Made by a program: the position numbers and the translations under genes. Shown here piece after piece: positions 34,966 through 43,710 of a stretch of DNA of 64,000 bases (position 1 is the first letter of the stretch; each line of letters begins with the position of its first letter). The stretch comes from Gracilibacillus salinarum (GTDB lineage: Bacteria; Bacillota; Bacilli; Bacillales; Amphibacillaceae): contig NZ_CP095071.1 of the NCBI RefSeq assembly GCF_022919575.1, positions 1,550,001 through 1,614,000 on the forward strand, in the 5' to 3' direction. The notes under the pieces are model-generated. The model was not told the origin of the DNA and searched no databases. It saw only the letters and a list, made by a program, of their open reading frames with translations.

Positions 34966-35427
34966 CTAGTCTTCTGCGATTCGCTGATAACCACTATTAT
35001 AATAAAGAATTGGTTTTCCTTCGTCGACCTTGATATCATCTACTTCTGCAATCAGCAATAAATGGTCTCCTGCTTCAACATTGTTCACAACTGTACACGC
35101 TAATGTAGTGAGTGCATTGTTAATAACCGGAATACCATCGAGTCTCGTGAAATCATCAAAATATTGATCAAGCTGTTTAGCAAAAATCATGGAAACGTCC
35201 TGTTGTTCCTCACGCAGTATACTCACACCAATGCGTTTAATTTTATCGGCGTTTTTATAGAAGTTGGTTTTATGGTCCAAAGAAATGGTAATTAATTGCG
35301 GATCCAAGGATACCGACATAAAAGCATTGACTGTCATACCATGAACATCATCACCAAATTCTGATGTGACAATGGTAATCCCTGTAGCAAACTTCCCCAT
35401 TGCTTTACGAAATTCTTGTTTTCCCAT
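34966..35427 (-). CDS. Flavin reductase-like FMN-binding protein
   Basis: 153 residues of the flavin reductase (DIM6/NTAB) family. Diagnostic stretches: KAMGKFATGITIVTS, HGMTVNAFMSVSLDPQLITI with FMN-phosphate contacts, FYKNADKIKRIGVSIL and GDHLLLIAEVDDI. Such proteins reduce flavin with NAD(P)H for a partner oxygenase or bind FMN tightly themselves. It is the first gene of a three-gene unit; no oxygenase is nearby, so the partner is unknown. Confidence 0.88.
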   Translation of the reverse strand: MGKQEFRKAMGKFATGITIVTSEFGDDVHGMTVNAFMSVSLDPQLITISLDHKTNFYKNADKIKRIGVSILREEQQDVSMIFAKQLDQYFDDFTRLDGIPVINNALTTLACTVVNNVEAGDHLLLIAEVDDIKVDEGKPILYYNSGYQRIAED

Positions 35428-35667
35428 CGAAATACCTCCTTGTCTGACTAGCTATCTGAGAATATGTGATGTCTTTCATATTTTAACATAGATTCTCAGT
35501 TTAGCGGCTTAGGAAGTTTACAAAATTAGAGAACCGCTGATTTCTTCTACTTGTGACACTTATTGTCTCTATATCAGACTTCTTCACTTCCCAACATTTC
35601 GTGCTATCCTAATAGGAGATAACGGGGCATAACCCGCCCAGACCTAATTGACTTCATTAATAAACAA

Positions 35668-36199
35668 CTTCCTATAATATGGATTATGTTAACTAGCAGC
35701 TTAGTGGTCATTTTGAAAAATTATGTGTGGTATGATACCGCTCCGTCCAACCACTCCGCGTCCTGCGGGGCACGGCTGGAGCTAACTTTGTGAAGAAGAA
35801 CACTTCACAAAGTGGATCTCCAGCACCTGCACAATCCCGCGGGAGTCTCCGTGGTTGGCCTCCGCTGATGTATAGCTCCACAATTTATGCGACAGCTAGG
35901 ATATGAAGCACTATCTGCAAGATTTACACCTTAATTGATGAAATACATTGCTTAGCACCACTGCTTCTAGCTGTTCCATGCGTTGTAGAACTTCCTTAAG
36001 CGTAGGAAATAGGCGGAGACTCCCGTGGGATGAGTCGTGTGTGAAGACCCCGCAGTGAGCGATTTTTGCTCGCGAGGAGGCTGAACCCGACCCCACAGGA
36101 CGCGGAGCCTATTTCCGGAGCTTTGCTAAGCAGATAAAATATATCAAAATGGCCATTTTGCCATACAGCCCTAGTTAACATAATCCATATTATAAGATC
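35668..36199. repeat. Dispersed TIR element, copy 6 (about 532 bp)
   Basis: Left end TTCCTATAATATGGATTATG then TTAAC; right end GTTAACATAATCCATATTAT. These are near-perfect inverted ends. The interior has the full set of blocks: ACCACTCCGCGTCCTGCGGG, hairpin ACTTTGTGAAG/CTTCACAAAGT (35785-35815), CCCGCGGGAGTCTCCGTGG, and a second part with CTCACGG-type and AGCCTATTTCCGGAGCTTTG. It fills the gap between the flavin reductase start and the next gene's terminator. Confidence 0.88.
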
Positions 36200-36266
36200 C
36201 TACTTTCCTATTTAGCATGATTACTTCTATGACTGTACGTGTATACTTTCTTTGTTCATAAGAAAA

Positions 36267-36316
36267 AGCCGAACATAACGCGTTTGTCTGATGACATTTC
36301 GTGTTATGCTCGGCTA
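36267..36316 (-). terminator. Terminator of the 36353 gene
   Basis: AGCCGAACATAACGCG pairs with CGTGTTATGCTCGGCT around an 18-nt loop; the minus strand continues in T5 after the stem. Confidence 0.8.
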
Positions 36317-36352
36317 TTGATTTGTTTAGGTCACCTTTTGCCCCATTCTTCT

Positions 36353-36913
36353 TTACATAGAATCTAAGTCAAAGTAACTGTCTTGACCTAAGTGTTGCAT
36401 ATATTTTTCTGTTAGATGTTCCAAATCAGTAGAAGCTTCTAAGTATAGCCAATGCTGGCCCTTATCTCCCGTATAGGATTTTCGTTCCACCATAAATTCT
36501 CTAGTTTCTTTATTTATAATCGTAAAGCATAATTGCTCGACATACGTCTTGTATTTCGGATCAGATAATGCCTCTACAATTAATGGGTTCTCATTGAATG
36601 GTACCGGATTTTCATACGTATAAACAAAAACACTATCACCTTTTGGATCAAGTTTGCAATCTTTAATTGGACTGTAATTGTTGATACTTGCTTCAATAAT
36701 TTTTACTTCTTGATCAGTAATGGTCCGCTCTTTCTCCTTTGTTAAAAAGACACGGCCATTTGGATGTTCATATATTTCGTATCCTTCAGGAATACTGTCA
36801 ACGGAAGTATTCGGATCGTCTTTTTTAAAGTAATAATTAAGATTACCTTCACTAGTTTTCTTCATGTGTAAAAAGTACTCATCACCACGAAAATTTGTAT
36901 ATTGGACTGTCAT
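36353..36913 (-). CDS. Hypothetical protein, 186 residues
   Basis: Soluble acidic protein I cannot assign. It starts MTVQYTNFRGDEYFLHMKKT and has RVFLTKEKERTITDQEVKII, FVYTYENPVPFNENPLIVEA, CFTIINKETREFMVERKSYT and GQHWLYLEASTDLEHLTEKY. No signal peptide or membrane helix. ATG 36913 is preferred because AAGGGTGGTG lies 4 nt upstream; the in-frame ATG at 36937 has none. It is a single gene with its own terminator. Confidence 0.7.
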   Translation of the reverse strand: MTVQYTNFRGDEYFLHMKKTSEGNLNYYFKKDDPNTSVDSIPEGYEIYEHPNGRVFLTKEKERTITDQEVKIIEASINNYSPIKDCKLDPKGDSVFVYTYENPVPFNENPLIVEALSDPKYKTYVEQLCFTIINKETREFMVERKSYTGDKGQHWLYLEASTDLEHLTEKYMQHLGQDSYFDLDSM

Positions 36914-37132
36914 CTTCACACCACCCTTAAAATTCATCCCCGCTACACGGTCTTATGTTTTGCTTTCATTAGTATAACAAAAATCACTTCAATGTGAAAC
37001 TGTCAATCATCCGACAGACTTTGCAATCTATTATTATTTCGACAATTTCCCAGGAAATATTTTATATGTGTGTAAATCTAGTACATAAAGGGAAGAGTGT
37101 AAAATGAGTCAGTGACAAAGGAGTGGATCAAC

Positions 37133-37432
37133 ATGGACATTAAAGTATCTGAAAAAGCATTACAATGGTTCAAAGATGAAGTAGAAGTGAAAGAAGGAAG
37201 CACGATTAAGTTCCAAGCCAAATACGGTGGCTATAGCCCGATACACGAAGGATTCTCCCTTGCATTCGCATTAAATGAACCAATCGAAGAGCCTTTGGTG
37301 ACCAAAGAAATAGATAATATTACATTTTTCATTGAGGATACAGATGCCTGGTATTTTAAAGGGTATCAATTACATGTTGAATTTGATGAGGATTTACAAG
37401 AAGTAAAATATGAGTATGAAGAGGAAAAGTGA
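37133..37432 (+). CDS. yneR: HesB/YneR-like protein (IscA-type fold)
   Basis: 99 residues. It begins MDIKVSEKALQWFKDEVEVK and has GSTIKFQAKYGGYSPIHEG, LAFALNEPIEEP, NITFFIEDTDAWYFKGYQLH and DLQEVKYEYEE, the pattern of B. subtilis YneR. The fold is that of A-type Fe-S carriers, but the Cys triad of IscA is absent, so an Fe-S role is doubtful. ATG 37133 follows AAGGAGTGG. Single gene followed by a strong terminator. Confidence 0.85.
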   Translation: MDIKVSEKALQWFKDEVEVKEGSTIKFQAKYGGYSPIHEGFSLAFALNEPIEEPLVTKEIDNITFFIEDTDAWYFKGYQLHVEFDEDLQEVKYEYEEEK

Positions 37433-37455
37433 GGGATCCCCCTCACTTTTTTTAT
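37425..37455 (+). terminator. Terminator of the yneR-like gene
   Basis: AAAAGTGAGGG and CCCTCACTTTTTTT form a stem around ATCC; it overlaps the stop codon region. Confidence 0.85.
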
Positions 37456-37510
37456 CAAAAAGTATATAAGTATAGCCACAGCAGTAATCATATTAAACAT
37501 GAAGTTTGAG

Positions 37511-37692
37511 TTCCTATAATACGGATTATGTAAAGTGGAACTAGCTGACATTATGGCCATTTTGAAAGATTTCATTTACTTAGTAAATCTCTTTAAAAAT
37601 TGTTGGCGTCAGAATGGTTGGCTGGAGCGTATCCCAACAGAAACAATATACTAAAATGGTCGCAACACTAACATAATTCGCATTATAAGAAC
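37511..37692. repeat. Dispersed TIR element, copy 7 (about 182 bp)
   Basis: Left end TTCCTATAATACGGATTATG; right end ACATAATTCGCATTATAAGA. The interior is short with GGAGCGTATCCCAACAG. It lies between convergent yneR-like and LCP genes. Confidence 0.8.
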
Positions 37693-37750
37693 CTACTTTC
37701 AACTTAACTTTTCTTAATCGCCTTCATGACGTACATTCTTTACACAAAAC

Positions 37751-37785
37751 TAAAACAGCTAATACTGTACTGTATTAGCTGTTTA
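37751..37785 (-). terminator. Terminator overlapping the LCP gene stop
   Basis: AAACAGCTAATAC and GTATTAGCTGTTT pair around TGTACT. The stem contains the stop codon of the minus-strand LCP gene at 37775-37777. Confidence 0.8.
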
Positions 37786-38704
37786 TCATAGCTTGTACCT
37801 TTGCCACTTCTTCTTCTGGTACAATATAGTAGTATATGCCATCTATGGTCGTTCCTGATCCTTGCATTTGATAACTGTTCATATTTTTTCTTGTATTGGT
37901 GTAGCCGCCCAGTAATGACTTCACCGCATTGAAATCGATGCTTGTGGACATATTATTGCCCATGATGTTAATTAGTTCGTTAATCTTCGTTACATTTGCC
38001 ACATTAGCACCATCATTAATGATCGCCTCGATCACTTTCCGCTGACGTTCTGTCCGGCCGAAATCACCTGCTGGATCTTGCTTTCTCATTCTTACATAGG
38101 CAAGTGTCTTCGCACCATCCATTTCCACTGGACCATTGGTAAATTGATATGTACCATCTGACCATTCTATTTCATTATCGACTGTTATCGTACCTAGTTC
38201 GTCTACTAACTCTTGTAATCCTTCCATATTGACCCGAACAAAATAATCAATTTCAATATCAAGAAAATGCTGAACTGTCTGAATCGACATATCCGGACCG
38301 CCAAACGCATAGGCATGATTAATTTTATCTTGTTCTCCTCTGCCGACAATTAATGTTCTAGTATCCCGTGGAATACTGATTAATTGCATTTCTTCTGTTT
38401 CAGGTTTTAAATTTAATACCATTAATGCATCAGATCTGCCGACATCATTTCCTCTTTCGTCAACACCTAACAACAAGATATTTAATGGCTCAGATGCATC
38501 CATTTTTTGTTTTACTTTCTCCTGATCAATAGATTCCACCGGATCATGCATTTTCGTATTAAATGTCTCTTCTACATTATTGACAATCGATAACGCATAT
38601 CCTCCCACAACCGCAATCAAAACAACGACAATTATAATTGGTGTCCATATCCACCATTTTTTGTTGATTTTCTTTCGATTCGATCTAGTCTCCACCCTCA
38701 ACAT
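37775..38704 (-). CDS. LytR-CpsA-Psr (LCP) family cell wall polymer ligase
   Basis: 309 residues, type II membrane protein. A basic N-terminus and one helix at about 18-42 precede the outside LCP domain. Motifs: LNILLLGVDERGNDVGRSDA, LISIPRDTRTLI (pyrophosphate/lipid-binding Arg), DKINHAYAFGG, and YVRMRKQDPAGDFGRTERQR near residue 210. The family attaches wall teichoic acid or other glycopolymers to peptidoglycan. Single gene between two repeat copies. It could help build the wall that carries the LPDTATN proteins, but no direct link is shown. Confidence 0.92.
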   Translation of the reverse strand: MLRVETRSNRKKINKKWWIWTPIIIVVVLIAVVGGYALSIVNNVEETFNTKMHDPVESIDQEKVKQKMDASEPLNILLLGVDERGNDVGRSDALMVLNLKPETEEMQLISIPRDTRTLIVGRGEQDKINHAYAFGGPDMSIQTVQHFLDIEIDYFVRVNMEGLQELVDELGTITVDNEIEWSDGTYQFTNGPVEMDGAKTLAYVRMRKQDPAGDFGRTERQRKVIEAIINDGANVANVTKINELINIMGNNMSTSIDFNAVKSLLGGYTNTRKNMNSYQMQGSGTTIDGIYYYIVPEEEVAKVQAMINS

Positions 38705-38869
38705 CCTATCTCTATATTCTTACTTTCACTTCCACATTATAACATAGTTATGAGTAAAATAGATTAATGTTAATAGAATATTTTAGCAATTTTTAATATA
38801 TTTAGAAGATACAATATATTAAGAACCGGGCATAACTCGCCGGTCCTAATTGATGTGAGTAGTATACAA

Positions 38870-39524
38870 CTTCTTATAATATGGATTATGTAAAGTAGCA
38901 CTGTCTGACATAGTGGGTAATTTTGATAGATATCATCTGCTTAGCAAAGCTCCGGAAATAGGCTCCGCGTCCTGTGGGCACGGCTTCAGCTAGGCTACTA
39001 CTTGATTTACATCCTTGCTGCCTTGTGCTGAGGAAGCTCACTTCGAAGCTATACTTTCAGACGCAGGCACAAACTAAGTGGATCTTCAGCTCGCGCTGAG
39101 GCATGAGGAGTCTCCGCCTATTTCCTACGCTTAAGGGAAGTGCTACAACGTATGGAACATCAAAAAGCAGTGGTTCTAGGCATTATTTTAGTCATTCAAG
39201 TGTTGTTATACATGCAACGATCAAAATGCTAGCTCTTACAGAAGTTGTAGATTCCCTAACCTAGCGTAGGTCAACCACGTAGACTCCCGCGGGACAGGCA
39301 GGTGCTGAAGATCCACAACGTCTGCACCTGCGTCTTCTAGTAACGCTTCGAAGTAGGCTTCCTCGGTGCAAGGCGGCAGAGAAGTGATTCGTGTAGTATC
39401 CTAGCTTCAGCCGTGCCCGCAGGACGCGAAGTGGTTGGCCGGAGCGGTATCCCAGCACATGAATCATTTCAAAATTACTACTAAGCATAAAGAGGTTACT
39501 TTACATAATCCATATTATAGGAAC
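38870..39524. repeat. Dispersed TIR element, copy 8 (about 655 bp, longest uninterrupted)
   Basis: Left end CTTATAATATGGATTATGTA; right end TTACATAATCCATATTATAG. It has the two-part interior of copies 3 and 4: GCTTAGCAAAGCTCCGGAAA, GCACGGCTTCAGCTAGGCTA, CCGCGGGACAGGCAGGTGC, GCTTCAGCCGTGCCCGCAGG and CCGGAGCGGTATCCC. It lies between the LCP start and the next operon's terminator. Confidence 0.88.
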
Positions 39525-39584
39525 TCACCTTCTTGTTCCATATGATTACTGCTGTTACTGCACTTTTATACTTTTTAGTCTGAT

Positions 39585-39623
39585 TAAAAAAGTATTCCCC
39601 TAGCACGGAGGAATACTTTTTTG
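39585..39623 (-). terminator. Terminator of the Gfo/Idh-ThuA operon
   Basis: AAAAAAGTATTCC and GGAATACTTTTTT pair around a short loop, 4 nt after the last stop codon of the operon. Confidence 0.88.
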
Positions 39624-39627
39624 CTCG

Positions 39628-40788
39628 TTATAGGCTTATCCAACGCTTTTCCTGAGCAGATTGTTCCACTGCAGCCAGGATCCGCTGGTTTTTGACGCCA
39701 TCTTCAAAGTTTGGCACAGGTTGGCGGTTCTCATGAATGCCTCTGAGAAATTCATCCATTAAATGAATAAACGTATGCTCATAACCGATAATATGACCAG
39801 CTGGCCAGTAGGCGCCGGCATAAGGATGGACTTCTTCGGTACAATTTATCAGTCTGAAGCCTTGCACACCTGTTTCATCATCTGCTAAGTAGACTTCGAG
39901 ATTATTCATATTTTCCATATCCCAGCGAATCGAACCTTTTTCACCATTAATTTCGAATTTGTTCTTGTTGCGATTACCACCTGCAAAGCGGGTTGCCTCA
40001 AAGGTTCCGAACGTTCCATTTTCAAATCGGGCAAGGATCGCTACTGCATCATCCACTGTAACTTCTCCCATTTCGGAGTTATCGCCTTTTGCACTCAAAC
40101 CTCCTGTCATTTCACCGATAGGGCGTTCTTTTATGAAAGTTTCCATCATGGCGGTTACTTCCTTCAGCTCACCTACAAGAAAACGTGCTAAGTCAATACT
40201 GTGCGCCCCGATGTCGCCTAGTGCACCAGAACCTGATACTTCTTTCTTCAGACGCCAAACGAGTGGGAAGTTGGGGTCAATAATAAAATCCTGTAAATAA
40301 TTGGCCCGGAAATGAAAGATTCGTCCGATCCGACCTTGCTCAATCAGTTGCTTCGCCATTTGAACCGCCGGAACGAAGCGATAATTATGGCAAATCATAT
40401 GCTTCACGTTATTCTTCTGTACTGCTTCGAGCATTCTTTCTGATTCCTCAACCGTTAAAGCCAATGGTTTTTCTGTAATAATATGCTTCCCCGCTTCAGC
40501 AGCAGCAATGGCGATTTCTGCATGCGTATGATTCGGTGTTACGATATCGATCACGTCTACATCATCGCGTTCTAATACGCGACGCCAGTCTGTTTCATAG
40601 CTTAACCAGCCCATTTTTTGCTGGGCCTCTTTTACTGCTTCTTCGTTACGACCGGCAATCACCGTTAATTCAGGTTCTAACGGATTATCAAAATAAAAAG
40701 GCAAATCTCGATACGCATGGCTATGTGCTTTTCCCATAAATTGATACCCAATCATTCCGATCCTGATCTTTGGTTTTACGCCCACCAC
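39628..40788 (-). CDS. Gfo/Idh/MocA-family oxidoreductase (last gene of operon)
   Basis: 386 residues, NAD(P)-dependent sugar or polyol dehydrogenase. Rossmann start IRIGMIGYQFMGKAHSHAY, then DVDVIDIVTPNHTHAEIAIA and the EKPLALTVEES motif with its catalytic Lys. The C-terminal substrate domain has GSGALGDIGAHSIDLARFLV, with Asp and His in the usual positions. It starts at GTG 40788 inside the end of the isomerase gene (13-nt overlap). With a second such dehydrogenase, an isomerase and ThuA, it suggests oxidation and isomerisation of an unusual sugar; which one cannot be read from sequence. Confidence 0.88.
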   Translation of the reverse strand: MVGVKPKIRIGMIGYQFMGKAHSHAYRDLPFYFDNPLEPELTVIAGRNEEAVKEAQQKMGWLSYETDWRRVLERDDVDVIDIVTPNHTHAEIAIAAAEAGKHIITEKPLALTVEESERMLEAVQKNNVKHMICHNYRFVPAVQMAKQLIEQGRIGRIFHFRANYLQDFIIDPNFPLVWRLKKEVSGSGALGDIGAHSIDLARFLVGELKEVTAMMETFIKERPIGEMTGGLSAKGDNSEMGEVTVDDAVAILARFENGTFGTFEATRFAGGNRNKNKFEINGEKGSIRWDMENMNNLEVYLADDETGVQGFRLINCTEEVHPYAGAYWPAGHIIGYEHTFIHLMDEFLRGIHENRQPVPNFEDGVKNQRILAAVEQSAQEKRWISL

Positions 40789-41744
40789 ATTTCACCTACC
40801 TTCTCTTTAATTAAGCAATTCTGTAATAGATCAACTGCCTTCTGAAAACCTTCATCAACTGACATTAAGCTGTCTTCATGTTCGATACTGACTGCACCTT
40901 GATAACCGATGAGCTGCAATGCACTAATGATTCGCTTCCATTCCTGTTCACCATGTCCATAGCCGATCGTACGGAAAATCCAGGAACGGTTTAGTTCATC
41001 ACTATATGGCTTTGTATCCAATACACCATTAGCTGCCGTATTTTCAGGATCAATAGCTGTGTCTTTTGCATGAAAATGAAACAAGGCATTGTGCTTACCT
41101 AATTCTTTAATACTGATTACCGGGTCCATTTGTTGCCAATACAAATGGCTGGGATCGAAATTGACGCCTATTTGCTCGCCACAAGATGCGCGCAACTTTA
41201 ATGCTGTTTCGTTATTATAAACAACAAAGCCTGGATGCGGCTCAATCGCCACTCTTACACCATGTGACTGCAAAAAGGCTTGCTGCTCTTTCCAATATGG
41301 AATCACCTTTTCTTCCCATTGCCATGCTAATACTTCAGGATGGTCATCTGGCCAGGCAGCTGTCACCCACACTGGATTACGGGAATATTCCGATTCGCCC
41401 GGACAACCAGAAAAAGTTACTACTGTATCGACGCCTATTTTTTCTGCTAATAAAACCGTTTGTTCAAATTGATGATGATGCTGTAATGCTATATCTTGAT
41501 TTGGGTGCAAGGGATTACCGTGACAGCTTAAGGCACTAATCGATATCCCCCGCTGTTCAAATGCTTGTTGGAATGCTTGTAATTTTTGTTCATCCTGCAG
41601 AAGAATCTCCGGGTTGCAATGTGCATTACCTGGATAGCCTCCTGCACCTATTTCTACCGTTTCTAATCCTGCATTCTGAACCTTATCCAATGCTTCTTCC
41701 AATGATTTGTCTCCAAATAGAACCGCAAATACACCTAATTTCAC
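40776..41744 (-). CDS. Sugar phosphate isomerase/epimerase, TIM-barrel (IolE/XylA-like fold)
   Basis: 322 residues. MKLGVFAVLFGDKSLEEALD at the start, then ETVEIGAGGYPGN, ISALSCHGNPLHP, DTVVTFSGCPG, VAIEPHPGFVVYN, IGVNFDPSHLYWQ, NALFHFHAKDT and AVSIEHEDSLM. The Glu, Asp, His and Glu of the metal site are present. It is the third gene of the operon, 63 nt after the upstream dehydrogenase, and overlaps the next by 13 nt. Substrate unknown. Confidence 0.88.
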   Translation of the reverse strand: MKLGVFAVLFGDKSLEEALDKVQNAGLETVEIGAGGYPGNAHCNPEILLQDEQKLQAFQQAFEQRGISISALSCHGNPLHPNQDIALQHHHQFEQTVLLAEKIGVDTVVTFSGCPGESEYSRNPVWVTAAWPDDHPEVLAWQWEEKVIPYWKEQQAFLQSHGVRVAIEPHPGFVVYNNETALKLRASCGEQIGVNFDPSHLYWQQMDPVISIKELGKHNALFHFHAKDTAIDPENTAANGVLDTKPYSDELNRSWIFRTIGYGHGEQEWKRIISALQLIGYQGAVSIEHEDSLMSVDEGFQKAVDLLQNCLIKEKVGEMWWA

Positions 41745-41807
41745 AATCCATCACCTCATTGATTTATTTTTGATAATTTATGTTGTGAATCACGTTGTTA
41801 CCGGTAT

Positions 41808-42902
41808 TTAACAAAAAAAATGTTTCTCATCAAAACCTATTGGCAGGGCATCTGGCTGTACGCAGCTGCTTGACAGCACTTGGTGTTTCCCCTCTGTAGA
41901 AGAGCTTAGTATGCCATGCATAATTTCTAGTACATGATAGGACAGATCACCATTCGCTCTCGCTGATTTGCCAGCTTGAATGGCATCGACCATTTCAGCT
42001 ACTCCTAAGCCTCTGCTGTTATCAGAAAAACCGTGTGATAACGGAATCTCCTGCCACTCCTTATGATCATGTCTTCTTAGATAAACGGGACCACCAAACG
42101 TATTCGGATCTGGTACTGATAATGTACCTTCTGTTCCATATATTTCAATATGCGGTAACTGATGAGCATGGGTATCAAAGCTCATGATCATGGATGCTAC
42201 GGGACCTTTTTCAAAATCTAATACACTATTAATCTGTGTCGGTGTTTCTACTTTTATCGATTCGCCGAATTTAGGCTGACTCATAATCGTTCTTTCTGTG
42301 TAGCCCATCTGTGCTGAACCGGTGACACGGGCAACTGGACCTAATAAGTTGACGAGAGCATGTAAGTAATAAGGCCCCATATCGAACATTGGTCCCCCGC
42401 CTTCTTGATAGTAAAATGCGGGATCGGGATGCCAGCGTTCATGACCGGCTATCATCATAAACGCAGTCGCGGAAAGCGGACGTCCAATCCATCCATCATC
42501 TATCAATTTTCTTGAAGTCTGAATACCTGCTCCAAGAAAAGTATCTGGCGCATTACCAATCATCAGCCCTTTTTCCTCCGCTGTTTCGATCATGCGCTGG
42601 CCGTCTTCTAATGAGACAGCTAGCGGCTTTTCACCATATACATGCTTACCTTTCTCTAATGCCTTGATTGCAATCTCAGCATGGACAGCTGGTATAGTTA
42701 AATTAATGACGAAATCAATTTCAGGGTCATCTAACAGTTGTTCCGTTGTATACGCTTTCGGAATATGGTATTGTTCTGCACGTTCCTGTGCTCTCTCCAG
42801 TACAAGATCTGCTACCGCTTCAATCGAATAATTAGCAAATCGCGTTGCATTTTCTAAATATATTTTACTAATATTCCCACAACCAATAATACCTACTTTC
42901 AT
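41808..42902 (-). CDS. Gfo/Idh/MocA-family oxidoreductase (second gene of operon)
   Basis: 364 residues. Rossmann start KVGIIGCGNISKIYLENA, EIDFVINLTIPAVHAEIAIK, the motif GEKPLAVSLEDG, GGGPMFDMGPYYLHALVNLL with catalytic Asp and His equivalents, and IEIYGTEGTLSVPDPNTFGG. About 30% like its operon partner by eye, so two different substrates or steps are likely. ATG follows GGCGGAGG, 18 nt after the ThuA stop. Confidence 0.88.
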   Translation of the reverse strand: MKVGIIGCGNISKIYLENATRFANYSIEAVADLVLERAQERAEQYHIPKAYTTEQLLDDPEIDFVINLTIPAVHAEIAIKALEKGKHVYGEKPLAVSLEDGQRMIETAEEKGLMIGNAPDTFLGAGIQTSRKLIDDGWIGRPLSATAFMMIAGHERWHPDPAFYYQEGGGPMFDMGPYYLHALVNLLGPVARVTGSAQMGYTERTIMSQPKFGESIKVETPTQINSVLDFEKGPVASMIMSFDTHAHQLPHIEIYGTEGTLSVPDPNTFGGPVYLRRHDHKEWQEIPLSHGFSDNSRGLGVAEMVDAIQAGKSARANGDLSYHVLEIMHGILSSSTEGKHQVLSSSCVQPDALPIGFDEKHFFC

Positions 42903-42920
42903 GATTTTCCTCCGCCTCCT

Positions 42921-43571
42921 CTATCTGCTGGCCCAAATAAAACCGTTTTTCATCAATTGCAATACCTCTGGCATCTTGACGATTTCTGCCACGTGTCCTA
43001 AGCCGCAATAATAAACCTTTCCTTTTCCCCATTTTTTCGTCCAGACAACGGGCATATCTACTTCACCATTTGTTTGGTAGGGTCCTTCTGCCACTGGAAA
43101 TCTTGTCGTTGCGTGTACCTGTACGGCTGGATCGACATGCATGTAATATTGCTCAGACACGACTTTAAAATCCTTCATTCCCTCAGTAAGCGGGTGGTCC
43201 GCATCGACAATATGTACATCATATTCCACCCCATCATTGCCGGGATGCGCTACCCACTGGCCACCAACCATAAATTGATAATCGACTTCCATCCGGAAGG
43301 AATCCCCCATTCCACCATGAAGTCCTGCCAATCCTGTTCCCTGCTCCACTGCTTTTAATAATGGTTGAAGCTGCTCTTGCTCAATCGTACCCTGTGTCCA
43401 ATTCGGCACAATCAGATCATACTGAGTTAAATCATCTTCTGCCAATGTTTGTAACGTATCTGTGATCTTCACCTGATAATCTTCTTTTTCTAATAATCCT
43501 GCCAAAATATGAGCTACATCTTCTGGCTCGTGCCCTTGCCAACCACCTTGAAAAATTAATGCCTGTTTCAT
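42921..43571 (-). CDS. ThuA-domain protein (trehalose-utilisation family)
   Basis: 216 residues with a class I amidotransferase-like fold. ALIFQGGWQGHEPEDVAHIL at the start, DLIVPNWTQGTIEQ, GLAGLHGGMGDSF, MVGGQWVAHPG, and VVWTKKWGKGKVYYCGLGH near the end. ThuA proteins accompany sugar dehydrogenases in disaccharide catabolism (3-keto sugar pathways); activity is not well defined. First gene of the operon, with -10 and cre directly upstream. Confidence 0.88.
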   Translation of the reverse strand: MKQALIFQGGWQGHEPEDVAHILAGLLEKEDYQVKITDTLQTLAEDDLTQYDLIVPNWTQGTIEQEQLQPLLKAVEQGTGLAGLHGGMGDSFRMEVDYQFMVGGQWVAHPGNDGVEYDVHIVDADHPLTEGMKDFKVVSEQYYMHVDPAVQVHATTRFPVAEGPYQTNGEVDMPVVWTKKWGKGKVYYCGLGHVAEIVKMPEVLQLMKNGFIWASR

Positions 43572-43591
43572 TCTGCAACCTCCCTATTGTG

Positions 43592-43610
43592 TGTTTACGC
43601 TTTCATTATA
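43592..43610 (-). promoter_or_regulatory. -10 element with overlapping cre box upstream of the ThuA operon
   Basis: On the minus strand TATAAT (43610-43605) runs directly into TGAAAGCGTAAACA (43605-43592), which fits the cre consensus with one mismatch. A weak -35, TTTGTT, lies 17 nt upstream. CcpA bound here would block transcription initiation of the operon. Confidence 0.7.
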
Positions 43611-43710
43611 ACTAAGTTCAACGGTAAAACAAAGTGATTCGTTTGCATTTATAAAATAAAAAATTGATAATATGAATATACTCGAAATTATACGGAAGGA
43701 ACGTGTCCAA

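Noticed and set aside
35911..36181. Two 61-codon minus-strand frames
   Set aside because: Inside repeat copy 6; related frames appear in other copies with different phases and frameshifts.
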